Origin: an uncultured Eremococcus sp.
GTDB taxonomy: Bacteria; Bacillota; Bacilli; Lactobacillales; Aerococcaceae
Reading direction: 5' to 3'
Assembly (NCBI GenBank): GCA_943914835.1
Contig: CALUDO010000002.1
Span: 1 to 64,000, forward strand
Length of the DNA stretch: 64,000 bases
Position numbers and translations under genes: made by a program. The notes beneath the pieces are model-generated. The model ran no database searches and was not told the origin of the DNA. It worked only from the letters and a program-made list of their open reading frames with translations. Numbering within the stretch: the first letter of the stretch is position 1; each line of letters begins with the position of its first letter. Positions 1 to 7,384 of the stretch are shown here, piece by piece.

Positions 1-620
1 ATAGCTTTATTGATATTCGCCACACCTATATCTCCAAAGAGTGCCTTCTCACCAGACCCACCCCATGTACCAACTTTGAGATGGCTAAACTTGTTCTTAG
101 CTTCCACATAATCATGATAGTTTTCCAAAATGAAGGATACTTTATTCAAATCATCGCGATATAAATTACTACCATAAATCATGTTCGGAAAAGCAGATTC
201 AACTGTCACAGTTTCAGCATCTTCTTTCCCCTTATATCGTGAGTAGGTTCGCATAACAGGAGTGCCTCGCTCAGAAAAATTCTCTGAAGCATATAGCCCT
301 GAATTAGATTCTAAGTAAAATTCTAGTCCCTTTTGGTGAAGCCAGTCGACAATTTCTCGTGTATCTTCAGAAGATAACACTTCTTCGAAGAGCACATCTG
401 ACCCCATTTCAATATAAGATCCATTCCCGCCAATATACCCATCAAAACCAATATTAAGAATTTCCGGATACATTTCCGCCTTAGACCTTCCTGTCACTGT
501 GAATACTAGGTGACCATTTTCTCGAGCCTGACGAATCGCTTTCACAGTGGACTCTGGTATCTGATTAGAATAATTTGTAATCGTTCCATCAACATCAAGA
601 AAAATAACTTTCTTTGTCAT
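1..620 (-). CDS. HAD-superfamily (Cof-type, IIB) phosphatase, 3' end cut off by the window
   Basis: About 206 codons are visible, read from an ATG at 620 with GGAGGTAAC just upstream; the stop lies before base 1. HAD motif I is DVDGT at residues 9-13, with the nucleophile and acid/base aspartates two apart. A TGRS motif II follows near residue 43, then a GGNG segment typical of the cap region of Cof-like sugar-phosphate or flavin-phosphate phosphatases. These are soluble cytoplasmic enzymes that dephosphorylate small metabolites; the substrate cannot be read from sequence. It is transcribed away from the small exported genes on the other side. The family is secure, the substrate unknown. Confidence 0.85.
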   Translation of the reverse strand, partial: MTKKVIFLDVDGTITNYSNQIPESTVKAIRQARENGHLVFTVTGRSKAEMYPEILNIGFDGYIGGNGSYIEMGSDVLFEEVLSSEDTREIVDWLHQKGLEFYLESNSGLYASENFSERGTPVMRTYSRYKGKEDAETVTVESAFPNMIYGSNLYRDDLNKVSFILENYHDYVEAKNKFSHLKVGTWGGSGEKALFGDIGVANINKA

Positions 621-774
621 TGTTACCTCCTGTAAAAATATATTTAGCAAAGATTAAAATAATTCAGTATATGCCTACTTTTATTTTTAGCTTGTCTCAA
701 ACAAAAACACTAAAAATATCCTAACAGACAAAAATATTTTGCTCAAACATCTTCTATTTATATCAATTTCATTC

Positions 775-803
775 TTGTTTAAATTTATATTTTCGTTTAT
801 ATT
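775..803 (+). promoter_or_regulatory. Candidate sigma-A promoter for the small exported-protein genes
   Basis: TTGTTT (775-780), a 17-base spacer and TATATT (798-803) lie 35 bases ahead of the ATG at 839. The -10 element is good and the -35 weak. The surrounding 621-838 is AT-rich and shows no other structure I can support. Confidence 0.4.
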
Positions 804-838
804 TAACATATATCATTTGAATAGAAGGAGAATGATTT

Positions 839-1381
839 ATGAAGAAAAGCTTGTCCCTACTTGCTAGTCTATTTCTACTGATAACAAGTGTACCTGTTCA
901 GGCTGAAGAAGCCTCTTCTGACAAGATTGAGGACATTAAGCGTCAAATTTCTAGCCTCCAAGCTGAATTAAAAGAACTTGAAGGCGATGAAAGTGACGAC
1001 AACACTGAGGAACAACCTGTAATAGCAGATAATGAGGAAGTTTTCATCAAATATCTAGGTGTCAAAGAAAAGAAGGACTCCTCTGAAAGTCCCTATTATG
1101 AATTTACTTTTGAAATTGAAAACAGGTCCGATCTAACCTTGGCAATTATTCCCGAAAATGTTTCTATTAATAATATGATGGTTGACTTAGACTTAATTGG
1201 CATGAACCAAACCATAACACCAGGTAAGACTGCCCACACTGTCATGCAAATTAAATCTTACAAAGAAGACTTAGAAATCCCAGTCCTGGCTGGTAACCTA
1301 GACCTAAACCTTAAATTTCTAAATGAGAATGACTATTCCGAATTCGCCAACTACCCAGTCTCCGTTGACCTAGAAGTGTAG
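839..1381 (+). CDS. Small secreted protein with coiled coil and beta-rich domain, function unknown
   Basis: This 180-residue protein has a clear Sec signal peptide (MKK start, hydrophobic residues 5-18, likely cleavage after VQA at 22). A short heptad-like helix follows (about 27-48), then an acidic linker rich in D and E. Residues 65-180 look like an all-beta immunoglobulin-like fold of the type seen in DUF4352/DUF5067 proteins of Gram-positive bacteria; that is a resemblance by eye only. AGAAGGAG sits eight bases before the ATG. A lipoprotein gene follows after 49 bases with no terminator between, so the two are probably co-transcribed. There is no lipobox and no LPXTG, so it is likely released or held non-covalently. 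Confidence 0.6.
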   Translation: MKKSLSLLASLFLLITSVPVQAEEASSDKIEDIKRQISSLQAELKELEGDESDDNTEEQPVIADNEEVFIKYLGVKEKKDSSESPYYEFTFEIENRSDLTLAIIPENVSINNMMVDLDLIGMNQTITPGKTAHTVMQIKSYKEDLEIPVLAGNLDLNLKFLNENDYSEFANYPVSVDLEV

Positions 1382-1430
1382 ATTATTATTAAGTATCGCA
1401 AAGTCAAAAGCCAAAAAATCAGGAGGAAAC

Positions 1431-1886
1431 ATGAAAAAATTAATCCAAATTATAACCTTAACCCTTGTCTTATTAACATTAGCAGGATGCGGCCAGAAAA
1501 AGGTCACCTGGGAAAGCCATGAGGATAAAGGGAAAGTAACGGTCACTACCTATTTAAAACGAGAAGGTAATATTGATTATGTAGAGAATGTTGAAATTTC
1601 ATTAAGAAGCGATGATTCAGATGGTTTCGAAAGTATGGAGAAAGAACTAGAAACAGAGAGTGGTAAGCAAGAATTTGTTGATCAACTTAGTACAGACTAT
1701 GGTTACATATATGATAAAGATTTAAAAGTTAAAATTAAAAAAGATGAGATGTATATTAAAACCAAAGATGGATATGTTCATCCAAAATTACTAAATGATT
1801 TAGGGGTAACTTATGGTCTTAGTGAACCCATTACTTTGACAAGTTTCCAAGAAGCCCTTCGCGAAGATTTTAAGCGAATTGATTAA
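1431..1886 (+). CDS. Lipoprotein, DUF1307 (YehR-like)
   Basis: This 151-residue precursor carries a lipobox LAGC ending at Cys20, so it is predicted to be anchored to the outer face of the membrane. The mature part opens with an E/K-rich beta segment (VTWESHEDKGKVTVTTY region) and continues with alternating strands and charged helices. This pattern fits the small DUF1307/YehR lipoproteins of Listeria and lactic bacteria, whose role is not established. AGGAGGAAAC precedes the ATG. It follows the exported coiled-coil protein and ends at a strong terminator, so the two make a two-gene envelope unit. Confidence 0.65.
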   Translation: MKKLIQIITLTLVLLTLAGCGQKKVTWESHEDKGKVTVTTYLKREGNIDYVENVEISLRSDDSDGFESMEKELETESGKQEFVDQLSTDYGYIYDKDLKVKIKKDEMYIKTKDGYVHPKLLNDLGVTYGLSEPITLTSFQEALREDFKRID

Positions 1887-1895
1887 TTTCCTAAC

Positions 1896-1933
1896 AAATC
1901 CCATAAGCGACCTCTCGCTTTTGGGATTTTTTT
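1896..1933 (+). terminator. Rho-independent terminator after the lipoprotein gene
   Basis: AAATCCCATAAGCG pairs with CGCTTTTGGGATTT around a five-base loop and is followed by a run of Ts. Confidence 0.85.
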
Positions 1934-1962
1934 ATTCAAATAATCTTACAAAAATCATAAAC

Positions 1963-1994
1963 AAAAAACACCCCATGGTGTGAACCATGAAGTG
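1963..1994 (-). terminator. Terminator of rplM-rpsI
   Basis: Read on the minus strand, CACTTCATGGT pairs imperfectly with ACCATGGGGTG and is followed by six Ts. It lies about 27 bases past the rpsI stop. Confidence 0.75.
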
Positions 1995-2020
1995 CTTGAA
2001 ACATTGATATAACAATGATA

Positions 2021-2413
2021 TTAACGTTTTGAGAATTGGCTTGACTTACGAGCCTTCTTAAGACCTGGTTTCTTACGTTCAACCATACGTGGGTCACGTG
2101 TAAGTAGGCCAGCTTTCTTAAGGGCTGGACGGAAGTCAGGATCTACAGTTAACAAGGCACGAGCGATACCGTGACGGATTGCTCCGGCTTGACCTGAGAA
2201 GCCTCCGCCATCAACGTTTACTAGTACGTCATAAGAACCTAGTGTTTCAGTAGCGTTCAATGGTTGTTTGATAACTTCGTGTAAGTGAGGGAATGGAATG
2301 TATTCATCCAATGATTTACTATTCACGGTGAATTCACCAGTACCTGGCACTAAACGAACACGGGCAGTAGCATTTTTACGACGACCTGTACCTAAATATT
2401 GTGTTTGAGCCAT
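2021..2413 (-). CDS. rpsI: 30S ribosomal protein S9
   Basis: 130 residues, the normal length for the family. The start is [20 protein letters not shown] and the C-terminus is the basic [12 protein letters not shown] tail that reaches the ribosomal P site in known structures. The motif [19 protein letters not shown] is also typical. AGGGAGG precedes the ATG. It lies 14 bases after rplM in the standard rplM-rpsI pair and ends at a terminator at 1963-1994. It is controlled together with rplM from the leader at 2901-2944. Confidence 0.98.
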   Translation of the reverse strand: MAQTQYLGTGRRKNATARVRLVPGTGEFTVNSKSLDEYIPFPHLHEVIKQPLNATETLGSYDVLVNVDGGGFSGQAGAIRHGIARALLTVDPDFRPALKKAGLLTRDPRMVERKKPGLKKARKSSQFSKR

Positions 2414-2427
2414 TTAGATTTCCCTCC

Positions 2428-2871
2428 TTAAATAATTGTATTGACGTCTACTTCAACGGGTTGTTGAGCAGCATGTGTATGTTCTGCGCCAGCGAAGACG
2501 TGTAATTTACGCATTTGTTGACGACCTAGACGTGTATCTGGAACCATCCCCTTAACTGATTTTTCAATTAAGCGAACAGGATTCTTCTCACGTAATTCAC
2601 CGGCAGAGATGGATTTGATTCCGCCAGGATAGCGAGAGTGTTTGTAGTACATTTTATCTTGAGCTTTTTTACCAGTTAAGGCAACCTTACCTGCATTAAT
2701 AACGATAACGTGGTCCCCAGTATCAACGTGAGGAGTAAATGTGGGTTTATTCTTACCACGTAAGATTGAAGCAACGGCTGACGATAGACGTCCCAAAGGG
2801 ATATCAGTAGCGTCTAAGACAACCCAGTTACGTTCAACTTCGTTTTTCTTAGCCATATATGTTTGACGCAC
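2428..2871 (-). CDS. rplM: 50S ribosomal protein L13
   Basis: The sequence [20 protein letters not shown], then the LGRLSS and [13 protein letters not shown] motifs, identify L13. I start it at the GTG at 2871 (147 residues, the family length). An ATG at 2886 would add five residues, but the GGAGGAA overlapping that ATG is then correctly spaced, eight bases, as the ribosome binding site of the GTG. It is the first gene of the rplM-rpsI operon, with its own promoter and structured leader. Confidence 0.96.
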   Translation of the reverse strand: MRQTYMAKKNEVERNWVVLDATDIPLGRLSSAVASILRGKNKPTFTPHVDTGDHVIVINAGKVALTGKKAQDKMYYKHSRYPGGIKSISAGELREKNPVRLIEKSVKGMVPDTRLGRQQMRKLHVFAGAEHTHAAQQPVEVDVNTII

Positions 2872-2900
2872 GATGTTTTCCTCCATTATATTTAGTCTCT

Positions 2901-2944
2901 GTTTACATTACTATGAGTTTCCGGGGCTCTATAGTGGGGTAAAC
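2901..2944 (-). promoter_or_regulatory. L13-type ribosomal protein leader RNA
   Basis: On the minus strand GTTTAC pairs with GTAAAC, and inside it ACTAT/ATAGT and GAG/CTC pair around a short loop, giving a two-part stem with an internal bulge. It sits between the promoter and the rplM start. Firmicutes carry an L13 leader in this place that is thought to mediate autoregulation by the protein. The pairing is seen; the autoregulatory role is inferred from family knowledge. Confidence 0.7.
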
Positions 2945-2957
2945 AATACCAACGATT

Positions 2958-2987
2958 ATTGTACTATTCAGCATCAAGCAAAGTCAA
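2958..2987 (-). promoter_or_regulatory. rplM-rpsI promoter
   Basis: Minus-strand TTGACT (2987-2982), an 18-base spacer and TACAAT (2963-2958). Transcription would start just before the L13-type leader stem. Confidence 0.75.
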
Positions 2988-3107
2988 GTAAATTTTTCAG
3001 ATTTGTAAGATTATTCCCCACTATTCTTCTTAGCTATTTCTTAGCTATAAAGATACAAAAGTAAGGAATTCACCTTCAAAAGTCACGGTTTAACCATTGA
3101 TTTGTGG

Positions 3108-3167
3108 GAGGAACTTTTATATGCTTGGTAGAACCAATAGATACTTCCTCAATGAAGGAAGTTCCTC
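3108..3167 (+). promoter_or_regulatory. Structured leader (three-way junction) ahead of the amino-acid ABC importer
   Basis: GAGGAA (3108-3113) can pair with TTCCTC (3162-3167), enclosing TTGGT/ACCAA (3125-3137) and ACTTCCT/AGGAAGT (3143-3162, one base shared). TTCCTC also occurs at 3145-3150, so GAGGAA has two mutually exclusive partners, as in a switch. No U-run follows and it matches no riboswitch class I know. Confidence 0.4.
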
Positions 3168-3202
3168 ATAAAAACTAAGTATACGAACGAAGGAGTTAAC
3201 CC

Positions 3203-4858
3203 ATGAAATTCATACATCAACGTTTTGCCCTGATTAGCCTGGTTTGTTTAGTAGTGACCAGTCTGGCCACTGGTTCTCTAGCCGCTATGGCCGCAGAAGG
3301 CAAACTCGACTTAAGTCAAGACCAAGCCACTGCCCTTGACCAAGGGCTCACCAGTCCTGGGACCCTCAAGGTAGGAATGGAAGCCAACTATTCGCCTTAT
3401 AACTGGAGTCAGGCCGATGATCAGGGTGGGGCTGTTCCCATCTCAAATTCTCCTGGAGAGTATGCCAATGGTTACGATGTCCAAGTCGCCAAGAACTTGG
3501 CGGACCAGTTGGGTTTGAAACTAGAAATTCAAAAACTGGAATGGGATGGATTGGCTCCTGCCCTCCAATCCGGCATGATTGATGCAGTTATTGCCGGAAT
3601 GTCACCCACACCTGACCGGTTAAAGCAACTCGACTTTACTGATGCCTACTACCAAGCCAGCATGGTTGTCGTCGTAGCCAAGGATGGCCCCTACGGCCAG
3701 GCCAAGTCTTTGGATGACTTCAAAGACGCTAAGGTTACCGCCCAATTGAACACCTTCCATGTGGACTTAATTGAACAAGTCAAGGGGGCTCAAGCCCAAG
3801 TCCCCATGGATTCCTTCCCCACTATGACTTCAGCCCTTATCTCTCATAGGATCGATGGTTTCATCTCTGACATCGCTGGGGCCATGGGGATTGTGGCTGC
3901 CAATCAAGACTTAACCTATATCGAATTTCCAGAAGATCAGGGATTTGACCTTGACCCTTCTGTATCTACAATTGCTGTCGGCCTCCGTAAGGGGTCCCCT
4001 CTCAAGCCTATTCTAAATCAGGCCTTAGGGAACATTAGCCCCGATCAACAAGATCAAATCATGAAGGACATGGTTCAATTGAAAGAAGGTGGCCAGGCCA
4101 CTGGTTTCTGGGGGCAAGTGGCTTCGATTTGGAATCAATATGGTAGTCAATTTATCCGAGGAGCGATAAACACCTTGATTATTGCCCTAGTATCCACGAT
4201 TCTAGGCTGTATTCTAGGCTTGTTGATTGCCATCTATCGGACCATTCCTGTCAGTCGGGAAGACAATGGATGGACCTTCTTCCTCTACAAACTCTTTGAC
4301 TTCATTATTCTGGCTTACATTGAAATCTTCCGGGGAACCCCAATGATGGTTCAGGCCATGCTCATCTACTATGGATCTAAACTTTTCTTCAATATCGATA
4401 TGTCTTCCATGTTTGCAGCCTTCCTCATTGTATCAATTAATACGGGTGCCTACCTGGCTGAAGTTATGCGCGGGGGAATCACCTCGGTAGATAAGGGTCA
4501 ATCAGAGGCCGCCAAGGCCATTGGGATGAACCACTTGCAGACTATGACTAATGTGGTCCTTCCCCAAGCTATTAAGACCACCCTGCCTGCGATTGCTAAT
4601 GAATTTGTTATTAATATCAAAGACACCTCGGTCTTAAATGTAATTGCAGTCACCGAGCTCTTCTTCACCACTCGGTCAGTCGCCGGTTCTACTTATCTCA
4701 CCTTCCAAACCTTCTTGATCACTTCGCTTATCTACTTCGTCCTCACCTTTACTACGACTCGAATTATCCGTCTATTTGAGTACAAGATGAACGGCAAGGA
4801 TAACTACACAATCCACCACTCTTCAACCACCCCTGCCTCTCTACAGAAAGGAGCTTAA
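3203..4858 (+). CDS. Amino-acid ABC transporter, fused substrate-binding protein and permease (GlnP type)
   Basis: 551 residues. An N-terminal signal/anchor helix (1-30) is followed by one periplasmic-binding-protein-type domain (about 53-300, with the GTLKVGMEANYSPYNW opening and the DGLAPALQSGMIDAVIAGM motif). A permease domain with about five membrane helices follows (about 315-530), carrying the EIFRGTP and EAAKAIGM coupling loop of the His/Glu/Gln family. Lactococcal GlnP has the same fusion but two binding domains; here there is one. It imports a polar amino acid, probably glutamine, glutamate or arginine; the exact substrate is uncertain. GAAGGAG precedes the ATG. The ATPase gene follows after three bases. 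Confidence 0.9.
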   Translation: MKFIHQRFALISLVCLVVTSLATGSLAAMAAEGKLDLSQDQATALDQGLTSPGTLKVGMEANYSPYNWSQADDQGGAVPISNSPGEYANGYDVQVAKNLADQLGLKLEIQKLEWDGLAPALQSGMIDAVIAGMSPTPDRLKQLDFTDAYYQASMVVVVAKDGPYGQAKSLDDFKDAKVTAQLNTFHVDLIEQVKGAQAQVPMDSFPTMTSALISHRIDGFISDIAGAMGIVAANQDLTYIEFPEDQGFDLDPSVSTIAVGLRKGSPLKPILNQALGNISPDQQDQIMKDMVQLKEGGQATGFWGQVASIWNQYGSQFIRGAINTLIIALVSTILGCILGLLIAIYRTIPVSREDNGWTFFLYKLFDFIILAYIEIFRGTPMMVQAMLIYYGSKLFFNIDMSSMFAAFLIVSINTGAYLAEVMRGGITSVDKGQSEAAKAIGMNHLQTMTNVVLPQAIKTTLPAIANEFVINIKDTSVLNVIAVTELFFTTRSVAGSTYLTFQTFLITSLIYFVLTFTTTRIIRLFEYKMNGKDNYTIHHSSTTPASLQKGA

Positions 4859-4861
4859 GCC

Positions 4862-5659
4862 ATGACACGGTCCCATCACATACATGCAAATAGCCATGAT
4901 AGCTTGACTGATTCTGAAACAGACAATATTATCTTTGACGTCCAACATTTACAGAAGGCCTATGGTGACCACCTGGTCCTCAAGGATATTGACTTCCAAG
5001 TCCAAACCGGACAAGTAGTTACCCTGATTGGGTCTTCTGGATCTGGTAAGTCAACCTTGCTCCGCTGTCTCAACCTCCTAGAGCAACCCACAGGCGGAGA
5101 CATCCTCTACCACGGTCAATCTATCCTGGCTCCTGGCTTTGACCGGAACCATTTCCGGTCAAAAGTTGGTATGGTCTTCCAGCAATTCAATCTTTTCAAG
5201 AACATGGATGTCCTAGCCAATTGTAGCCTGGGCCAAGTCAAGATTCTGGGACGGTCGCAGAAGGAAGCCGAGGAAATTGCCCTAGCTAATCTTGAAAAAG
5301 TTGGCATGGCCCCTTACCGAAACGCTCGACCCCACCAATTGTCTGGTGGCCAACAACAACGGGTGGCCATTGCCCGCGCCCTGTCTATGGACCCAGAGCT
5401 CTTACTCTTTGACGAACCTACCTCTGCCTTAGACCCTGAAATGGTGGGTGAAGTTTTAGACACCATGCACCAACTCGCTCAAGAAGGTCTGACCATGGTT
5501 CTTGTCACCCACGAGATGGGCTTTGCCCGAGATGTATCGTCTCAAGTCATCTTCATGAACCAGGGTGTCATCTTAGAGAAGGGTAGTCCAGACCAAGTCA
5601 TCAACCACCCTCAAGAGGCTCGGACCCAAGAATTCTTGAAACGTTACCTAGAAAAATAA
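4862..5659 (+). CDS. Amino-acid ABC transporter ATP-binding protein (GlnQ type)
   Basis: 265 residues. Walker [10 protein letters not shown] is at 57-65, signature LSGGQQQR near 160, Walker [13 protein letters not shown] near 180, and the switch histidine in VTHEM. The Q-loop region [10 protein letters not shown] is typical of polar-amino-acid importers. An unusually long, histidine-rich N-terminus of about 25 residues precedes the ABC domain. It is translated three bases after the fused permease and ends before a terminator, so the two genes form a complete importer. Confidence 0.93.
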   Translation: MTRSHHIHANSHDSLTDSETDNIIFDVQHLQKAYGDHLVLKDIDFQVQTGQVVTLIGSSGSGKSTLLRCLNLLEQPTGGDILYHGQSILAPGFDRNHFRSKVGMVFQQFNLFKNMDVLANCSLGQVKILGRSQKEAEEIALANLEKVGMAPYRNARPHQLSGGQQQRVAIARALSMDPELLLFDEPTSALDPEMVGEVLDTMHQLAQEGLTMVLVTHEMGFARDVSSQVIFMNQGVILEKGSPDQVINHPQEARTQEFLKRYLEK

Positions 5660-5665
5660 AACACC

Positions 5666-5703
5666 ACCTCCCTCCGCTAGAAGCTTCAGAGGGAGGTTTT
5701 TTG
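5666..5703 (+). terminator. Terminator of the amino-acid ABC operon
   Basis: ACCTCCCTC pairs with GAGGGAGGT across a 14-base loop and runs into six Ts. Confidence 0.85.
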
Positions 5704-5769
5704 CTGTCAATATTAAAAGAGCAAATCCTACCTGGAATTTGCTCCCTTATTTATATAGATTTAAGTTGA

Positions 5770-7020
5770 TTATTGGTGGGGATTGGAAACAATCAAGAGG
5801 CCGTTAACAATTTCCCCATTGGCTGGAATCTTATTCCAGTCACGAAGATCTTGAACCGTTACTCCATATTGATCGGCAATGGCATCAAGCGTTTGACCAG
5901 GTTCTACTTGATGAGTCTCGGGTTCGGGGTTAGACACCAACAAGTAATCTCCGGTTGAAACTTGATCTTCACTGGTCAAGTCATTCCATTTCAGAATGGC
6001 TTCCTTATTTGTGAGGTAAGTTTCAGCAATCTTAGTTAAATCTTCCCCCTCTTCCACTTGGTGGACTTCCGGTAGTAGGGCCGGGTTGGAGACATAAATC
6101 TCTTGGCCGATGGTTAGACTATTGTCATCATCTGCCATATCGTTCCAGGTCCGGATGCTTTCCGCTGATACCTTATACTCTTGGGCAATCCGCCATAAAT
6201 TGTCCCCCGCCTTCACTTTATGCGTCTTAGGACGGTATTGATCAGGTATCTTAGAAAGGTCAATTTTCTTTTGAGAACCATCAGATTCTTCCACAGTGAC
6301 TTCTTCACTAGTTTGAACAGGTCCCGCTGGGTTCACCACTAATTGATCGCCGACATCTAAGTAATCTGAACTTAGATTATTCCAGGTATATAGGTCTTGG
6401 ACAGTGACACCATAGGCCAAGGCAATATTATAAAGGTTGTCCCCAGCTTGAACGGTATGGACTGCGCCTCCTTCTTGAGGAGTGACTGAAGAGCTCTTGC
6501 CTGTATCATTGGCTGGGGCTGTTTCTGCCTGCTTGTCTGCCTTGACCGGGCCTCCATTAAAGATTGGGACATAGTTGTTATCTGCTGGAGAACCTGGAGC
6601 AATCAATAATTGATCACCAACATCCAAATAATCACTGGTTAAGCCGTTGGCATCAATGATCGCTTGAACCGAGGTCCCGTAGTACATTGACAGGTCCCAC
6701 AAGTTCTCTCCAGCAGACACGGTATGATAGCCTGAATTAGCGGTAGCTTCAGGGGCAGTTGCTACTTCTTCTGGGGCTGCTTGGCCTTGCCCTGGATTCT
6801 CAATATATAATTGATCGCCGACATCGAGATAGTCACTCGCTAGGCCATTCCATGCCATTAAGTCATCGACGCTTACCCCGTATACTTGAGCAATCGTGTA
6901 CAAAGAGTCCCCGGCTTGCACCGTATAGACTTCTTGGGCATGAGCTAAGCTACCTTGAGCGAGTAGAGCGGTTAATAATATTGAGCTAGTATATTTAACA
7001 AATGTTTGAGTTTTTAACAT
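5770..7020 (-). CDS. Secreted protein with six LysM domains
   Basis: 416 residues: a signal peptide (about 1-28, cleavage near AHA-QE) and six LysM modules that fill the rest. Modules 1-3 are nearly alike and each ends in SDYLDVGDQL; modules 4-6 are diverged. Linkers rich in A, P, T and E separate the first three. LysM binds N-acetylglucosamine in peptidoglycan, so the protein should sit on the cell wall. No catalytic domain (NlpC/P60, amidase, glucosaminidase) is present, unlike many LysM autolysins, so it may be a scaffold or adhesin. It is monocistronic on the minus strand. No terminator is evident beyond its stop. Confidence 0.85.
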   Translation of the reverse strand: MLKTQTFVKYTSSILLTALLAQGSLAHAQEVYTVQAGDSLYTIAQVYGVSVDDLMAWNGLASDYLDVGDQLYIENPGQGQAAPEEVATAPEATANSGYHTVSAGENLWDLSMYYGTSVQAIIDANGLTSDYLDVGDQLLIAPGSPADNNYVPIFNGGPVKADKQAETAPANDTGKSSSVTPQEGGAVHTVQAGDNLYNIALAYGVTVQDLYTWNNLSSDYLDVGDQLVVNPAGPVQTSEEVTVEESDGSQKKIDLSKIPDQYRPKTHKVKAGDNLWRIAQEYKVSAESIRTWNDMADDDNSLTIGQEIYVSNPALLPEVHQVEEGEDLTKIAETYLTNKEAILKWNDLTSEDQVSTGDYLLVSNPEPETHQVEPGQTLDAIADQYGVTVQDLRDWNKIPANGEIVNGLLIVSNPHQ

Positions 7021-7138
7021 ATATATCCACTCCCTTTCAATCTAACTTCTCTTTCATTTTAACACGATTACAAAGTCAATTGAAAATAAACGCGCAAGCG
7101 TAACCAAACTGTTAAAGCTTAGTCACATGAGTGACTTG

Positions 7139-7213
7139 TTAAACTAACCATATGACTAGATAAGCCACTGGTAAAAATAATGTCATCATTTCCAACGCTA
7201 TATTCCTAGTCAT
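7139..7213 (-). CDS. Possible small hydrophobic peptide (24 residues)
   Basis: The frame starts MTRNIALEMMTLFL and ends VIWLV, making one hydrophobic helix. A promoter with correct geometry lies just upstream (7233-7261). The ribosome binding site is poor: AGGA touches the ATG, though AGGA eight bases before an in-frame TTG could serve an 18-residue form. The look recalls small holin-like or type I toxin peptides of Firmicutes. This is weak evidence, and the frame may be chance. Confidence 0.22.
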   Translation of the reverse strand: MTRNIALEMMTLFLPVAYLVIWLV

Positions 7214-7232
7214 TCCTATTTGATAGTTTACT

Positions 7233-7261
7233 ATTATATATCTCTCTCCTATAGTAGCCAA
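7233..7261 (-). promoter_or_regulatory. Promoter-like element in the LysM-acyltransferase gap
   Basis: Minus-strand TTGGCT (7261-7256), 17-base spacer, TATAAT (7238-7233). It fires toward the small hydrophobic frame and the LysM gene, so it could also be the LysM gene's promoter with a 210-base leader. Confidence 0.5.
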
Positions 7262-7279
7262 ACGCTTTATTAAGAGCAA

Positions 7280-7311
7280 CTTATAGGAGGTGATTCCTCC
7301 TTCCTTATAAG
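7280..7311. repeat. Palindromic hairpin
   Basis: CTTATA + GGAGG, loop TGATT, CCTCC + TTCC + TATAAG. It has no T-run on either strand, so it is not an ordinary terminator. The rest of the 364-base gap between the LysM and acyltransferase genes holds the promoter, the small frame and the terminator listed separately. Confidence 0.5.
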
Positions 7312-7314
7312 TAC

Positions 7315-7361
7315 AAAAAACGCCATCGACCTAGCTGATACGAGCTAAATCAATGACGTAA
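7315..7361 (-). terminator. Terminator of the acyltransferase gene
   Basis: Minus strand ACGTCATTGA/TCGATGGCGT and TAGCT/AGCTA pair around a short loop and run into six Ts. Confidence 0.75.
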
Positions 7362-7384
7362 AATTTCTCACATTAAGTATCTAT

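Noticed and set aside
2873..3064. Plus-strand 63-codon frame over the rplM leader
   Set aside because: It covers the minus-strand L13 leader and promoter, has no ribosome site and has no recognisable protein features.
3100..3200. T-box leader upstream of the amino-acid ABC genes
   Set aside because: There is no GGTGG...ACC antiterminator core and no following terminator, unlike the clear case at proS.
7280..7311. 16S rRNA 3' end (AGGAGGTGAT matches the Shine-Dalgarno complement region)
   Set aside because: It is only a ten-base resemblance inside a palindrome, with no rRNA sequence around it.
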